Part shown: positions 15,949-25,682 of the stretch, piece after piece
Position numbering within the stretch: the first letter of the stretch is position 1
How the letters are laid out: the number at the start of each line of letters is the position of its first letter
Origin: Desulfobacterium sp.
GTDB lineage: Bacteria > Desulfobacterota > Desulfobacteria > Desulfobacterales > Desulfobacteraceae
Direction of reading: 5' to 3'
Length of the DNA stretch: 64,000 nucleotides
NCBI GenBank assembly: GCA_016342325.1
Contig: JAEINR010000019.1
Coordinates: 1-64,000 of the forward strand
Made by a program: the position numbers and the translations under genes
Notes under the pieces: model-generated
Told to the model about the DNA's origin: nothing
What the model saw: the letters and a program-made list of their open reading frames with translations, nothing else
Databases searched by the model: none

Positions 15949-16822
15949 CATTTCCACCAGCGCCAAAAATGTCAGCACCTCGTCCGGGGACCTTCTCACC
16001 ATCGCCTCCGATCTTGTGACCGAAACCATGGAAACCTCGGAAAAGGTGGTCACCGTTGCAACGGCCACGGACCAGACCAGCAGCAACATCGGCGCCATTG
16101 CCGTCACCATGGGGGAAACCTCGGCCAAAACCGGCATGATCGCTTCTGCCGCCGACCAGATGAGCGCAACCCTCCAGGGCGTTGCCACAAGTTCAGACAA
16201 TGCACGGCAGATGACGGAAGCGGCTGTTATAAAAGCCGATAAAGCCCTGGAAAAGATGGATCAACTCGGGGTCGCCGCTGAAAAGATCGGCCAGGTCACC
16301 CAGACCATCAACGAGATCTCCGAGCAGACAAACCTTCTCTCATTGAACGCCACCATCGAGGCTGCCAGGGCCGGGGAGGCCGGCAAGGGGTTTGCCGTGG
16401 TGGCCAACGAGATCAAGGAGCTTGCCCGGCAGACGGCCCATGCCACCGATGATATCAAAACCAGGATCCAGGGAATCCAGGCCACCACGGAAACCAGCGT
16501 GGGGGATATTGCCGAAATCTCAATCGCAATCAAAGAGGTGAGCGCCATGGTCAAAACCATTGACATCTCCATTGACGAGCAGTCCTCGGTCACCAACGAT
16601 ATCGCCACCAATATCGGCCAGGTGGCCAGCGGCATCGACGATGTCACCGAAAACGTCAACCAGAGTTCAGAGGCTGCATCAAGGATATCCGCCGATATTA
16701 ACGGGGTAAACGCCTCCACCCAGCGGATGTCAAACAGCGGCGGTGAGGTGAAGATCAGCGCAGAGCTATTGCGCACCCTTGCAGACAAACTCCAGGACGC
16801 CGTGGGTAGCTTCAAAATCTGA
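15920..16822 (+). CDS. Methyl-accepting chemotaxis protein signalling half
   Basis: 300 residues forming the cytoplasmic coiled-coil signalling domain. The highly conserved hairpin tip [20 protein letters not shown], followed by [18 protein letters not shown], is near residues 130-168, where CheA and CheW bind. Flanking Gln/Glu-Thr-rich helices look like methylation regions. The upstream Cache/TM part is in another frame and there is no HAMP domain between membrane helix and signalling helices. As drawn the fragment would be a soluble receptor stub starting MEKLQGIV. No chemotaxis partner genes are nearby. Confidence 0.8.
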   Translation: MEKLQGIVSNISTSAKNVSTSSGDLLTIASDLVTETMETSEKVVTVATATDQTSSNIGAIAVTMGETSAKTGMIASAADQMSATLQGVATSSDNARQMTEAAVIKADKALEKMDQLGVAAEKIGQVTQTINEISEQTNLLSLNATIEAARAGEAGKGFAVVANEIKELARQTAHATDDIKTRIQGIQATTETSVGDIAEISIAIKEVSAMVKTIDISIDEQSSVTNDIATNIGQVASGIDDVTENVNQSSEAASRISADINGVNASTQRMSNSGGEVKISAELLRTLADKLQDAVGSFKI

Positions 16823-16857
16823 CACGGGTTATCGACCAAACAAACACTGCCAGGGCG

Positions 16858-17415
16858 TCAGGCGTCGGTCACCTGGCACTCCATGAGCAGGGCCTCGGAG
16901 AGGAGGATGCGCTGGGGCAGGCTCTCCTGGGGGAACGCCTCCTCCAGAAACAGGTTGTTGACGGCGGACAAGAGGGTGTTGAGCTGCTCCAGATCCAGGG
17001 AAAAGGCCTTCTCCGGTTGTTTTTCTGTGGTGAAATTCAATGGGCAGTGGTCCAGGCGGGTGCCGGATTCCGTTGTCACCAGGATGGGCAGGCCGTGGGT
17101 CTGGCAGATGATGGGTCGATGGCGGTACATGAGGCAGGCGCCGTTTGCAAGTAAGGGGCATGCTCCGTCGGCGTCCGTGGCCTGGGCCCGGTGCCGGATC
17201 GTTTCCCGGGTCTCCGGGGGCAGGGTATCCAGGGCCATGCTGAGGGCCATGGCCTCCACGGGAAAGAGGGAGATGTGTCTGCAGCAGCTGCTGCACCCCT
17301 TTTTGCAGGCCAGGGATTCCGGGTAATTATTATCCATGGCCTGGCAGAAATTGTCGATCTTTTTCACCAGGTTGTGGTAGTTTGAGAGAAGGGATTGTTC
17401 CAAAATAGACTCCAT
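16858..17415 (-). CDS. YkgJ-family cysteine-cluster protein
   Basis: 185 residues from ATG 17415 (MESILEQSLLSNYHN); GTG 17439 would add eight residues. Neither start has a strong Shine-Dalgarno. The family pattern is CKKGCSSCCRHISLFPVEA near residues 40-58, then GACPLL..GACLMYRHRPIICQTHG, which together supply eight or so Cys that bind Zn or an Fe-S cluster (UPF0153/YkgJ). The function of the family is not established; roles in metal or redox handling are proposed. It converges on the chemoreceptor remnant, with 35 bases between stops and no hairpin. Confidence 0.8.
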   Translation of the reverse strand: MESILEQSLLSNYHNLVKKIDNFCQAMDNNYPESLACKKGCSSCCRHISLFPVEAMALSMALDTLPPETRETIRHRAQATDADGACPLLANGACLMYRHRPIICQTHGLPILVTTESGTRLDHCPLNFTTEKQPEKAFSLDLEQLNTLLSAVNNLFLEEAFPQESLPQRILLSEALLMECQVTDA

Positions 17416-17660
17416 TCGGACGTGATGTATGAAACTCACTGCTGCTGGTTAAATTGAGAATCATACCAGCATCGGCCGGAAAAATCAAAACCTACAGGAT
17501 TTTGGACCGGGTGTATGATTGATGAAAGATATGGGAAATCCGGGTATGAAAATACCCGTGGATGTTAGAAATGGCAACGATAGATAAGCCGCCAAACCCG
17601 GTGACTGGCAACCCGGGGGTAGGGCTTGAATCATCCATGTAAAAAAAGGAGGAATCTTCC

Positions 17661-18566
17661 ATGACTATCAAGACCATGGACGCAGTCAATCGTCTCGCCC
17701 GCAATGCCCAGGACAATTACCTTGAAGCGATTCGTAAAGGCGACCGGTTATTTGAGGCCCACGGGATTACGACTCCCCTGCGTATGTCCCATTTCCTTGC
17801 CCAGGCCCTGCATGAGACCGGTGGTTTCACGATCCTGCGCGAGAGCATGAATTACTCTGCACCTCGCCTCGTCGAGATCTTTGGGGTTAATCATCATTCC
17901 GCTGCGGTGACGGCTGTTGAGGCTGAGAACCTGGCTCGCCACCCGGAAAAGATTGCCGAGAGGGTTTACGGCCTCGGCAACCGGCGCAAGGCAAGGGAGC
18001 TTGGCAATACACAGCCGGGTGACGGATTTCGCTACCGGGGTAACGGGGTGCTCCAAACCACTGGACGGGACAATCATCGACGCATGGGAGACGCCTGCGG
18101 GGTCGATTTTGAAGGTAAGCCTGATTTGGTGATTGTTGCTGAACACGCCTTGAAACCCGCCCTGCATGAGTGGACGCAAAACAACCTGAACCACTCTGCT
18201 GACATGAACGATATCCGCACGATCACCCGTCGTATCAACGGGGGCTTGATCGGGTTCGCCGACCGTGAAGCATGGTTCAACAAGGTGTGGCAGTTGCTGA
18301 AGACCGACAGTCAGCCGGAGGAGGCCTGGGAAGCGAGTCAGGAGGATGACCATGTGACATGGCTCCAGCGAGCCCTCAATGACCTTGGCGCTGCGCCCAA
18401 ACTCGTTGTTGACGGTCTCAATGGCCCAGCCACGCGAAAGGCTGTGAAAGCGTTTCAAGTGGCCGCAGGCATTGTGGTCGATGGCATCCCGGGCCCGGTC
18501 ACCGAGGCTGCCATCAAGCTGAGACTTAATACAACCAGGGGAGCCAGGGAGCCATCCCAGCTGTAG
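17661..18566 (+). CDS. GH19-type endolysin/lysozyme with C-terminal peptidoglycan-binding domain
   Basis: 301 residues. The N-terminal ~215 residues match glycoside hydrolase family 19 endolysins: MSHFLAQALHETGGF (catalytic Glu52), YGLGNRRKARELGN, and RYRGNGVLQTTGRDNHRRMGD. Residues ~230-290 are a PG_binding_1 domain (WLQRALNDLG...VDGLNGPATRKAVKAFQ). There is no signal peptide, so export would need a holin or lysis; this is how phage endolysins work. Start ATG 17661 follows AAAAAAAGGAGG. Its codon choice (CGT, CGC, CTC) differs somewhat from neighbours. No phage genes surround it, so it may be a domesticated phage lysin or an interbacterial effector. Confidence 0.85.
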   Translation: MTIKTMDAVNRLARNAQDNYLEAIRKGDRLFEAHGITTPLRMSHFLAQALHETGGFTILRESMNYSAPRLVEIFGVNHHSAAVTAVEAENLARHPEKIAERVYGLGNRRKARELGNTQPGDGFRYRGNGVLQTTGRDNHRRMGDACGVDFEGKPDLVIVAEHALKPALHEWTQNNLNHSADMNDIRTITRRINGGLIGFADREAWFNKVWQLLKTDSQPEEAWEASQEDDHVTWLQRALNDLGAAPKLVVDGLNGPATRKAVKAFQVAAGIVVDGIPGPVTEAAIKLRLNTTRGAREPSQL

Positions 18567-18600
18567 GGGTGATACGTGGGGGAATATGACAAGGAACGGA

Positions 18601-20655
18601 TCAATCCAGGCGAAATCCCTTGAACAGCTCCTTGACCTTGTCTTCCGTCTTTTTTATTTCTTCCCTGTCGATTTTTTTGTCTTTGATAATCTTTTCTATC
18701 TGCACCGTGTCTATTTTACCATCTTTGATGACTTTTTTGAGTTCCTCTTCAGTCGGAAGGACGGACTTGACCAGTGATTTCAGGTCCGGGCTGAACGTTG
18801 GTTTGGCAAAGGTGCCGGAGACCAGGATCGGCACCATGATGCCGGAGCGTTCCTGGGTATCTCCCTGTCCTTTTAAAGTGGTGACGAACTTGGGTTCCAC
18901 CCGTATGTCCAGGGTCTCTCCTACGAGATCGGTCTTTCCCTTTGCCGTCAACCGGAAAAGGGGAGAGGCAAGGGTCGTGCCCCGGGTGTTGACAAGGCCG
19001 TTGGTGATGGTGAAGGGCATATGGAGTTCTGCAAAGTCGGTGCGGGGTTTTTCCGTTGTTTTTTCCCCACCCGAGAAGCTTGCCTTCACGTTTCTCACCA
19101 TCCCAGCAAGGTCGATACCCACGATGGCGCCGTCCATGAATTTTAGATAGCCGTTGCCGTTCAAGGCCTTTTTGACGGTGTCCGGTGTATCGCCCTCAAG
19201 GGAGAGCTTGAGGCTTGATTCGAGTTTTCCATGGATGATCTCTTTTTCCAGTACATCGGTGAGAAGGGGACCGGATTCTATTCCCTTGGCTTCAAGGGTG
19301 AGGTTGATCTTTGGCATGTCGGCCCTGACATCCAGGCCCGTCGAGGATGTGATGCTGCCTTGGTAGAGATTGAGTCCCAGGGGATTGATCTCGAACCGCC
19401 CGTTTTTTCCCTTGATCTTCATCCGGACCTCTTCCAGTTTTGCCCGGCTGGCCACAAGCTTTCCGATCCTGATGCTGCCGTCGAGAACAAGTTTCCTTAG
19501 GGGGGTGTAATTTATTTTTCCCTTGGTGGCAGGTTTTGGCGGCGGCTTGGTGGCCGGGGAAGTGGACGGGTCTCCTTTTGGGGGGGCCGGGGGGAGGTAG
19601 CGATCCAGATCGATCTGGTCAAGATCCATGGCAAAGGCAAGATCGGGTTTGGCGAATTCCCTGGCCTGGGCCGAGAAGTTCATGGTGGAGTCGTCCAGGC
19701 CGAGAACCCCGTCTGAAACAGCAACCGCGGTGGGATCTCCCTTGAGGTTCAGGTTCAGGGAGAGACGCTCCAGAACCGTTGGGTCGGTTGTTGTTACTGG
19801 AATCGCAATGCCAAGGGAGGCCATGAGCTTTTTGGGGGAAAAGGGTGACACGGCAAGGTTCAGGTCAACCCCCGGGGCCTGGATGGGATCCGTCACAACC
19901 CCCTTGACCGTCATGGTGATCTCTTCCAGGGCCTTGAGGGTGATATCAAGGGGGATGGCTCCCATGCCGGGCGTGTCTCCAAGGGGGCCGATCCGACCGT
20001 TGAGGGAAACCCGATGGCCGTCTGCCAGGGCTGAGAACGTGAGTTTGATCGGGTGGGTAAGGTTGAGATCCTCCAGGGTCAGGGTGATGCCGGAGATCTC
20101 CTTTTGAATTTCCTGGGCCTGGTCATTATAGCGGACCAGGCCGTTTGTGATGGCAAATTGATCCACGAACAGGGCTTTCACGGGCAGGGCCGTGGGCGGT
20201 TTCTTTGGAGGAGGGCTCTTTTCTGTGGGTTGCGTTTTTTTGGGGGGCGATCCTGGCGGGACCATGGTCCAGTTGGTTTGGCCGTTCTTCTTTTTTTCCA
20301 GGTAGATTTGGGGGCTCTCCAGGACAAATTTCTTCACCTCCACCGTTTTTGAGAGCAGGGGCAGGAGTTTTACCCTTACTTCAAACCGTTTCACCGTGAC
20401 AAATGTTTCTTCGGCAAACCCTTTTGGATTGCCCAGGGAGATGTCGGAGAGGGCCACGCCCGCCCAGGGGAATATGGAAAGATCGAGGTCTCCCCCAAGG
20501 CGAAAGGGTCTTCCCGTGGCCTCTGTGACCCGCTTTTCAATCTCCGGCTTGTACTTGTTGATATCCACAAACTGCGGTATCACCAGGATGGCCAGGACAA
20601 TTAAACCAACAACGCTTGCGCATGTGATCAACCCCCATTTTAAGAGCTTGTTCAT
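18601..20655 (-). CDS. AsmA family protein
   Basis: 684 residues. One N-terminal transmembrane helix (WGLITCASVVGLIVLAILVI, residues 7-26) is followed by the family hallmark VDINKYKPEIEKRVTEATGR and LDLSIFPWAGVALSDISLGN, the lipid-transfer chorein-like N-terminus. A long beta-rich periplasmic body carries a Lys/Pro-rich linker (PPKKTQPTEKSPPPKKPP, near residue 135) and a second Pro/Lys linker near 360. The AsmA C-terminal domain (KGNGRFEINPLGLNLYQGSI onward) leads to a Lys/Glu-rich tail ending FKGFRLD. AsmA-like proteins bridge inner and outer membranes and move phospholipid. It follows the DUF4197 gene by 10 bases, so the two form an operon. Confidence 0.85.
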   Translation of the reverse strand: MNKLLKWGLITCASVVGLIVLAILVIPQFVDINKYKPEIEKRVTEATGRPFRLGGDLDLSIFPWAGVALSDISLGNPKGFAEETFVTVKRFEVRVKLLPLLSKTVEVKKFVLESPQIYLEKKKNGQTNWTMVPPGSPPKKTQPTEKSPPPKKPPTALPVKALFVDQFAITNGLVRYNDQAQEIQKEISGITLTLEDLNLTHPIKLTFSALADGHRVSLNGRIGPLGDTPGMGAIPLDITLKALEEITMTVKGVVTDPIQAPGVDLNLAVSPFSPKKLMASLGIAIPVTTTDPTVLERLSLNLNLKGDPTAVAVSDGVLGLDDSTMNFSAQAREFAKPDLAFAMDLDQIDLDRYLPPAPPKGDPSTSPATKPPPKPATKGKINYTPLRKLVLDGSIRIGKLVASRAKLEEVRMKIKGKNGRFEINPLGLNLYQGSITSSTGLDVRADMPKINLTLEAKGIESGPLLTDVLEKEIIHGKLESSLKLSLEGDTPDTVKKALNGNGYLKFMDGAIVGIDLAGMVRNVKASFSGGEKTTEKPRTDFAELHMPFTITNGLVNTRGTTLASPLFRLTAKGKTDLVGETLDIRVEPKFVTTLKGQGDTQERSGIMVPILVSGTFAKPTFSPDLKSLVKSVLPTEEELKKVIKDGKIDTVQIEKIIKDKKIDREEIKKTEDKVKELFKGFRLD

Positions 20656-20665
20656 GGGTGACTCC

Positions 20666-21403
20666 TTATTGTTTGCTTTTAAATACGGTCTTCAACAGGT
20701 CCGTGACCCGGGCCGCGGGATCCTGGCGGATCTTCAGCTCCTCTTTTTCCAGCATGAGAAAGAGGCCGTCCAGGGCCCTGGCCGTGACATAGGCGTCAGG
20801 ATCCTGGGTCAAGGTGCCTGCAAGGGGGATGGACGCGGTCTTTGCGGAAAGATCCTGGAACAGCCTGGTGGTGTCTACCTCTGCCATGGCGTCGTGGACC
20901 ACGGGTTTAAACAGGCCGGTCAGTTTTTGTTCGGTTCGTTTCTTAAAGTAGAGGGTCGCCTCGTTATCCCTTCCGTTGAGGATTTTCCGGGCATCGTCAA
21001 AGGAGATCTGTTTGATGGTGTCGACAAACAGGGAGAGTGCCTGGGGAGCGGCACGTTCTGCTGCCCGGTTCATGCTCTGTTCAAACTGATCCACCGTGCT
21101 GCCGAATCCAACGGATCTGAGAATCGTTTCCACCTTTCGGACCGATTGGGGCAGGGGAATCTTGATCTCGGGATTCAGGTAGTAACCGTCGGGTTTGGAG
21201 ACCATGGCCACCGCGCTTTGGGTGCCTTTCTCCAGGGCCTCCTTCAGCCCCTTGATAATGGTTTCTTCGGACAAGGGGGAAGGATCGCTTGTCACGGTTT
21301 CTCCAAGGCCCTTGAAGATATCCATGAATCCTGCATGGGCGGGGTGCAGGGGAAGAAGAAACATGACGATAAGGGCCATTATGATGGTGGGGCGATGCTT
21401 CAT
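20666..21403 (-). CDS. DUF4197 domain-containing exported protein
   Basis: 245 residues with a signal peptide ([20 protein letters not shown], cleavage near AHAG). The body matches DUF4197: [47 protein letters not shown] and [20 protein letters not shown]. The family is helical, periplasmic or outer-membrane associated and of unknown function. It is immediately upstream of the AsmA gene on the same strand, and co-occurrence with a lipid-transport protein may hint at envelope maintenance. This is inference only. Confidence 0.85.
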   Translation of the reverse strand: MKHRPTIIMALIVMFLLPLHPAHAGFMDIFKGLGETVTSDPSPLSEETIIKGLKEALEKGTQSAVAMVSKPDGYYLNPEIKIPLPQSVRKVETILRSVGFGSTVDQFEQSMNRAAERAAPQALSLFVDTIKQISFDDARKILNGRDNEATLYFKKRTEQKLTGLFKPVVHDAMAEVDTTRLFQDLSAKTASIPLAGTLTQDPDAYVTARALDGLFLMLEKEELKIRQDPAARVTDLLKTVFKSKQ

Positions 21404-21452
21404 GATATGGATGTTCCTTTTTTTTGCGGGTGAGCAGAGTTATTGGATGCCA

Positions 21453-22082
21453 TCAGCTTTTTTTAAGGATGGTCACATGGATTTTTCCTTTGAGGCCGCT
21501 TTTAAAGGTCTCGGCATCGTTTCCATCCCCCACGATGCTGCCGTAGTGCATGGGGATGGCAAGGGAGGGGGTGATGGCAAGGGTCGCCTCCACTGCCTCG
21601 TTTGCCGTCATCACATAGGTGCCTGACACGGGAACCATGGCGATGTCGGCGTTGATATCCTTCATTTCGGGAATGAAATCCGTGTCCCCGGCATGGTAGA
21701 CCCGTGTGCCGTCAATGGTGAGGATGAATCCGAGCCAGTTGTTTGCCTTTGGATGAAAGTCTTTGTTGGTGTTGTAGGCGGGCACGGCCTCGATCTCCAT
21801 TCCCTTGACCGTGAGGCGATCCCCCGGGGCCATCACCCGGACGTCGCCGGAAAGTTTTTTAGCGGAATCTTTTTCCGTGACAATGACGGTGTCGTTTTTT
21901 TGGACCTTTGCGATATCCCCAGGAGAGCAGTGGTCAAAGTGTTCGTGGGTGATCAATATGATGTCTGCGGGAAGACCGGATTTGATCTTGAAGGGGTCGA
22001 TGTAGACGGTGAGATCGGCATCGATTCGCATGGTGTCGTGGCCAAGCCAGTGGATCATTCTGCTTACAGTTTCAACGGACAT
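21453..22082 (-). CDS. UlaG-like MBL-fold metal-dependent hydrolase
   Basis: 209 residues from ATG 22082 (AGGAGACGACC just upstream). An in-frame codon further upstream at 22115 lies before that Shine-Dalgarno and is less likely. HEHFDH at residues 46-51 and YHAGDTDFIPEM are the metal ligands. IPMHYGSIVGD near the end completes the UPF0173/UlaG-like pattern. The opening IHWLGHDTMRID is typical (LGHA/S). Members hydrolyse phosphodiester or lactone bonds; the substrate is unknown here. It lies 64 bases downstream of the PEP-binding gene and may be the last gene of that transcript. Confidence 0.8.
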   Translation of the reverse strand: MSVETVSRMIHWLGHDTMRIDADLTVYIDPFKIKSGLPADIILITHEHFDHCSPGDIAKVQKNDTVIVTEKDSAKKLSGDVRVMAPGDRLTVKGMEIEAVPAYNTNKDFHPKANNWLGFILTIDGTRVYHAGDTDFIPEMKDINADIAMVPVSGTYVMTANEAVEATLAITPSLAIPMHYGSIVGDGNDAETFKSGLKGKIHVTILKKS

Positions 22083-22146
22083 GGTCGTCTCCTTTTGTTT
22101 GGTTTTGTCATCCAATGGCGATTATAGCGCTTATAACATAGGAAAA

Positions 22147-24432
22147 TCAATCGTCCTCGGTGGTTCTTGTTTTAAAAAATCCGGCCCCGGTCTGGTTCCG
22201 GCTATCCTGGAACACCGACAGGCTCATCCGGTTGCAACAGGAGGGGACATGGATCAGGTGGATGACGGATTCAAGGTGGGAAAGCTCGGGCCGGCTCTTG
22301 GCAAGTTGGTTCGGGGAATCAAGGAGGAACGCTTCCCTGAAGAACGACTCGGGATCGTCCGGAAAGATGGCCACATGAACGATTCCCGACTCCACAAGGT
22401 CGTTGAAAAAGTGGGTGCCGTAGGAGACTTCCGGGGTTGATCCGTCCTCCGCAAATGCGACCTCTCCCAGGAGAAGGGCGTTGTTGATATCCTCGTATCC
22501 CGCCCTCACCCCGAGGTTGATGTCGTTGCTGCCCCAGCGTCCCGGGCCGAACAGGGCATAGCGTTTGCCCACAAGGCTCTGGTTGATACGGCTGATGGCC
22601 CTGCTGATCTCGATTTTCTTCTCCACCGTGGGCAGATTGCCATAGGCCCTTGGATCCACGTAGACAATGTATTCGATATTGTGGACCGCCCCTCCTGAAA
22701 TGATCCGCTTGTTTTTGAAAAAGAGCCTCTCTTCGTCTATATCCTCGGGCATGACGATGGCCACGTCCTTTGCCACGCTCAGGGTCCTGCACTGGACGAT
22801 GTAGAGATGGTCCCCGTCCCAGGCAAATTCCACGTCCACGGGCCCGCCGTAGGCCTTGGCCAGGATGGCCAGGCTCTTTTTCAGCAGCCGGGGCAGGGGG
22901 GATTTCCCAACGAGGTTGTCAAAGGTGATGCAGGTGCGGTTGGTGGTGAGTTTTTTTGATTTGAACATGGGCGGGGCAAGATGACCCTCTGTTTCTTCGG
23001 ACAGGGCATAGAAGAGATCCGGGTGGTCGATCTCCCCCATGAGTTCTTGGTAGTGTTTTGACTCGAGCTCTCCTGTCTCAAGATTGAGAACATCCATGAA
23101 CCTCTGGGAGTACTTCTTTATCTTGTCCGGGGTGACCTCGGGCCTGAGCATGGGGTTGCTCAGGTGGATCATCCTTGGATAATCCTCTCCAATTCTATCC
23201 ACGGCCCGGGTGCCTAAGCCCATTACCAGGCGCATCACCCCGTCCTCCTTGTTGATGCGGGGGGTCCAGGAGTAGGCACTGAAGCTGAAACCCACCCCGG
23301 CGGCAAAGGGGAAAAAATAGCGGCCGAACCGTCTGCCCACCACCTTTTGTACAAGGACGCTCATCTGTTCGTTGAAATCCAGCAGGTTGTTCTTTCGCCG
23401 GTAGAGAATCGGGGCCGGGCCAAATGTGCTCATGTGGACCTGCTTGAGCCCCCAGATAAAGGCGTTGAGCCGGGTCTTTATGTCTCCCTGGTTGCCCAGG
23501 AAAACGGAATCGTATTTGCCCGAGAACGCATACCCGAAATTGTCTTCTAACAGGCTCGAGGAGCGAAGCACAAGGGGCGCTTCCCCCGTGATCTCCAAGA
23601 GGTATCTGAATTTCTCCAGCATCTCCTTGGAAAAGGAGGCGTTCACAAAGAGGTCGGCGATCTTTTTATACTCCTCTTCGATCATCTCCCGGCTCTTATA
23701 TTTCTGGGAGTGAAAGTGGAAGAGTGCGTTCCGGTCGATGAAATCCGAGAACACCCCGGTGTTGACGTACCAGGAATCCGGGATGCGGATGTGGCGCTCA
23801 AGCTCCGGGTCCCCCTTGTGGAACCGGGGGACCAGTATCCTGTGGGCCAGGACCATGCCAGCCGATTTTCCACCGATCCTTCCGGGCCTGCGCCGGGTAC
23901 GGATGATCCTGTCCGAGATATCCCCCACGTCCCTCACTGTGATGTGGTGCTTTGCAATGCCGATAAAAGGGAGCTGGTTTGAGATGAACTGGTTGATGAG
24001 CCCCACCCTAGCCCCTTCCGCCTCAATGCGGGAGATGAGGATTTCTCCCTCGGGGATGGCGCAAAAGGCCTTGAGTTCCCGTTTTATGGTGCCGTAGGTG
24101 AGTTGCTCCTTGTTGACCTGGGAGACCAGCCGGGAGAACTGGGTCTGCTTCCTGGCAAAGTTGATGTAGCTTTCGATCTTTTCCCTTGGAAAGGTGGTGG
24201 CTGCAGTGATGTCGATGAACATGTTGAAGATCTCGGTGACCTGTCCTTCGTCGGAAGGGTCATCCCCTGAGGCCTTGAGGAAGGCTTTTGCCTTCTGTAT
24301 GAGGGTTTCCCGGTCGGTCTCTCCCCCATCGACCATGTTCTGAAGAAAGATTTTGCGCATGGTAGCAAGGCTGTCCGGGTACGCCATCATCCGCTGGAAG
24401 AGGCGGTAGGCCTTGAGCAGATCCTCCTTCAT
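22147..24432 (-). CDS. PEP/pyruvate-binding (PPDK N-terminal-like) protein
   Basis: 761 residues from ATG 24432, whose ATGA overlaps the stop of the glutamate dehydrogenase gene. The central part is the ATP-grasp nucleotide-binding domain of pyruvate phosphate dikinase/PEP synthase: RIGGKSAGMVLAHRIL, then LVLRSSSLLEDNFGYAFSGKYD, GRRFGRYFFPFAAGVGFS and PVDVEFAWDGDHLYIVQCR. It has an added N-terminal helical region (~190 residues) and a C-terminal extension (KRYALFGPGRWGSNDINLGV). I see no phosphohistidine (swivelling) domain and no PEP/pyruvate TIM barrel, so it cannot be a complete dikinase. It may phosphorylate a partner protein or act as a regulator. Tight coupling to the dehydrogenase suggests a link to pyruvate/PEP or amino-acid status. 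Confidence 0.75.
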   Translation of the reverse strand: MKEDLLKAYRLFQRMMAYPDSLATMRKIFLQNMVDGGETDRETLIQKAKAFLKASGDDPSDEGQVTEIFNMFIDITAATTFPREKIESYINFARKQTQFSRLVSQVNKEQLTYGTIKRELKAFCAIPEGEILISRIEAEGARVGLINQFISNQLPFIGIAKHHITVRDVGDISDRIIRTRRRPGRIGGKSAGMVLAHRILVPRFHKGDPELERHIRIPDSWYVNTGVFSDFIDRNALFHFHSQKYKSREMIEEEYKKIADLFVNASFSKEMLEKFRYLLEITGEAPLVLRSSSLLEDNFGYAFSGKYDSVFLGNQGDIKTRLNAFIWGLKQVHMSTFGPAPILYRRKNNLLDFNEQMSVLVQKVVGRRFGRYFFPFAAGVGFSFSAYSWTPRINKEDGVMRLVMGLGTRAVDRIGEDYPRMIHLSNPMLRPEVTPDKIKKYSQRFMDVLNLETGELESKHYQELMGEIDHPDLFYALSEETEGHLAPPMFKSKKLTTNRTCITFDNLVGKSPLPRLLKKSLAILAKAYGGPVDVEFAWDGDHLYIVQCRTLSVAKDVAIVMPEDIDEERLFFKNKRIISGGAVHNIEYIVYVDPRAYGNLPTVEKKIEISRAISRINQSLVGKRYALFGPGRWGSNDINLGVRAGYEDINNALLLGEVAFAEDGSTPEVSYGTHFFNDLVESGIVHVAIFPDDPESFFREAFLLDSPNQLAKSRPELSHLESVIHLIHVPSCCNRMSLSVFQDSRNQTGAGFFKTRTTEDD

Positions 24433-25682
24433 GTCCATCCCCTGAGCCTGCATGCCTCGGCCACCCTGGCCACGGCCACAAGATAGGCGGCCTGGCGCAT
24501 GTTGATTCCCTCTGCCTTGTGCATTTCATAGACCGCCTTAAAGGCTGCGGTCATCTTTTCATCCAGCCGCTTGTGTACCTCCCACAGTTCCCAGTAGTAG
24601 TTGTAGGTGTTCTGCACCTGTTCAAAGTAGGAGACCGTGACCCCACCGGCATTGGCAAGGAAATCGGGAAGTACCACCACTTTGTTTTTGTAGAGGATCT
24701 CGTCGGCCGCAGGAGTGGTGGGGCCGTTGGCAAGCTCGCACAGGATTTTGCACTTGATATTTCCCGCATTCTCCCGGGTGATGACGTTTTCCAGGGCCGA
24801 GGGAAAGAGCAGGGTGACATCGAGTTCAAGGAGCGCCTCGTTATCAATGGCCGTTGCATTGGGAAACCCCTTTACCCCACCGGTCTTGAGCTTGTGATCG
24901 ATCAGGGCTTTGGGGGTGATCCCGCCAGGGTCGTATACGCCCCCCCTGGAATCCGAGGCCGCAACCAGCTTGAGACCGAGGATCTCGTTGCCGAGAAGGG
25001 CGGCAAACTGTCCTGCGTTGCCAAATCCCTGGATCGCCATTGTTTTGTTCTCAAGGTCGATGCCATGGGCTTTGGCCGCCTCCCGGGTCACGTAGATGCC
25101 TCCCCTTGCCGTGGCATCCCCCCGTCCCTGGGAGCCACCCAGGGCAATGGGTTTTCCCGTGATCACCCCGGGGTGGTGCTCGCCCCTCATGGTTTCATAT
25201 TCATCCATCATCCAGGCCATGATCTGGGGGGTGGTGTAGACATCCGGGGCAGGCACATCCCGGGTCACGGAAAAGGTGCTTCCCAACGCCCGCATATAGG
25301 CCCTGGCAAGCCTTTCTTTTTCGGTTTCAGACAACTCCTTGGGGTTGCAGACGATGCCCCCCTTGCCACCGCCAAGGGGGATGTCCACCACGGCGGTTTT
25401 CCAGGTCATCCATGCGGCTAAGGCCCTGACCGTGTCGATGGTTTCGTCCGGGTGCCATCGCAGTCCTCCCTTGGCCGGCCCCCTGGCCGTGTTGTAGGGA
25501 ATCCTGAACCCGTGGAACACCCGGGTGGTTCCGTCGTCCATTCGCACGGGAAGCAGTACTTTGTACTCCTTCATGGGCCACCGTAGCAGTTCGTGGGTGG
25601 CAGGATCAAGCCCCAGTCGTTGGGCGGCGTCATCGAGCTGCTGCTGGGCGATGGCAAAGGGGTTAAGGGCTTTTTCGGTCAT
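24429..25682 (-). CDS. gdhA: Glu/Leu/Phe/Val dehydrogenase (glutamate dehydrogenase)
   Basis: 417 residues from ATG 25682, which follows AGGAGGTGACC; a GTG at 25688 lies inside that Shine-Dalgarno and is not the start. FHGFRIPYNTARGPAKGGLR and DIPLGGGKGGI (catalytic Lys107) form the substrate domain, TRDVPAPDV provides the catalytic Asp, and MAIQGFGNAGQFAA is the Rossmann NAD(P) motif. Length fits the hexameric ~45-kDa class. It reversibly deaminates glutamate to 2-oxoglutarate and ammonia in the cytoplasm. Its start overlaps the preceding unknown gene by 20 bases and its stop overlaps the PEP-binding gene by four, so the set is translationally coupled. Confidence 0.9.
   Translation of the reverse strand: MTEKALNPFAIAQQQLDDAAQRLGLDPATHELLRWPMKEYKVLLPVRMDDGTTRVFHGFRIPYNTARGPAKGGLRWHPDETIDTVRALAAWMTWKTAVVDIPLGGGKGGIVCNPKELSETEKERLARAYMRALGSTFSVTRDVPAPDVYTTPQIMAWMMDEYETMRGEHHPGVITGKPIALGGSQGRGDATARGGIYVTREAAKAHGIDLENKTMAIQGFGNAGQFAALLGNEILGLKLVAASDSRGGVYDPGGITPKALIDHKLKTGGVKGFPNATAIDNEALLELDVTLLFPSALENVITRENAGNIKCKILCELANGPTTPAADEILYKNKVVVLPDFLANAGGVTVSYFEQVQNTYNYYWELWEVHKRLDEKMTAAFKAVYEMHKAEGINMRQAAYLVAVARVAEACRLRGWT

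Noticed and set aside
17570-17640. Riboswitch-like sequence (GGTGACTGGC with CCGCC nearby, resembling ZTP or GEMM motifs) before the endolysin gene
   Set aside because: The CCGCC block lies before and not after the GTGACTGGC core, and no coherent stems of either class can be drawn.
20396-21433. Long open frame antisense to the AsmA and DUF4197 genes
   Set aside because: The minus-strand genes have signal peptides, family motifs and ribosome sites; the antisense frame has none.
24519-25421. Long open frame antisense to glutamate dehydrogenase
   Set aside because: Shadow of a GC-rich, strongly conserved gene; no start signals.
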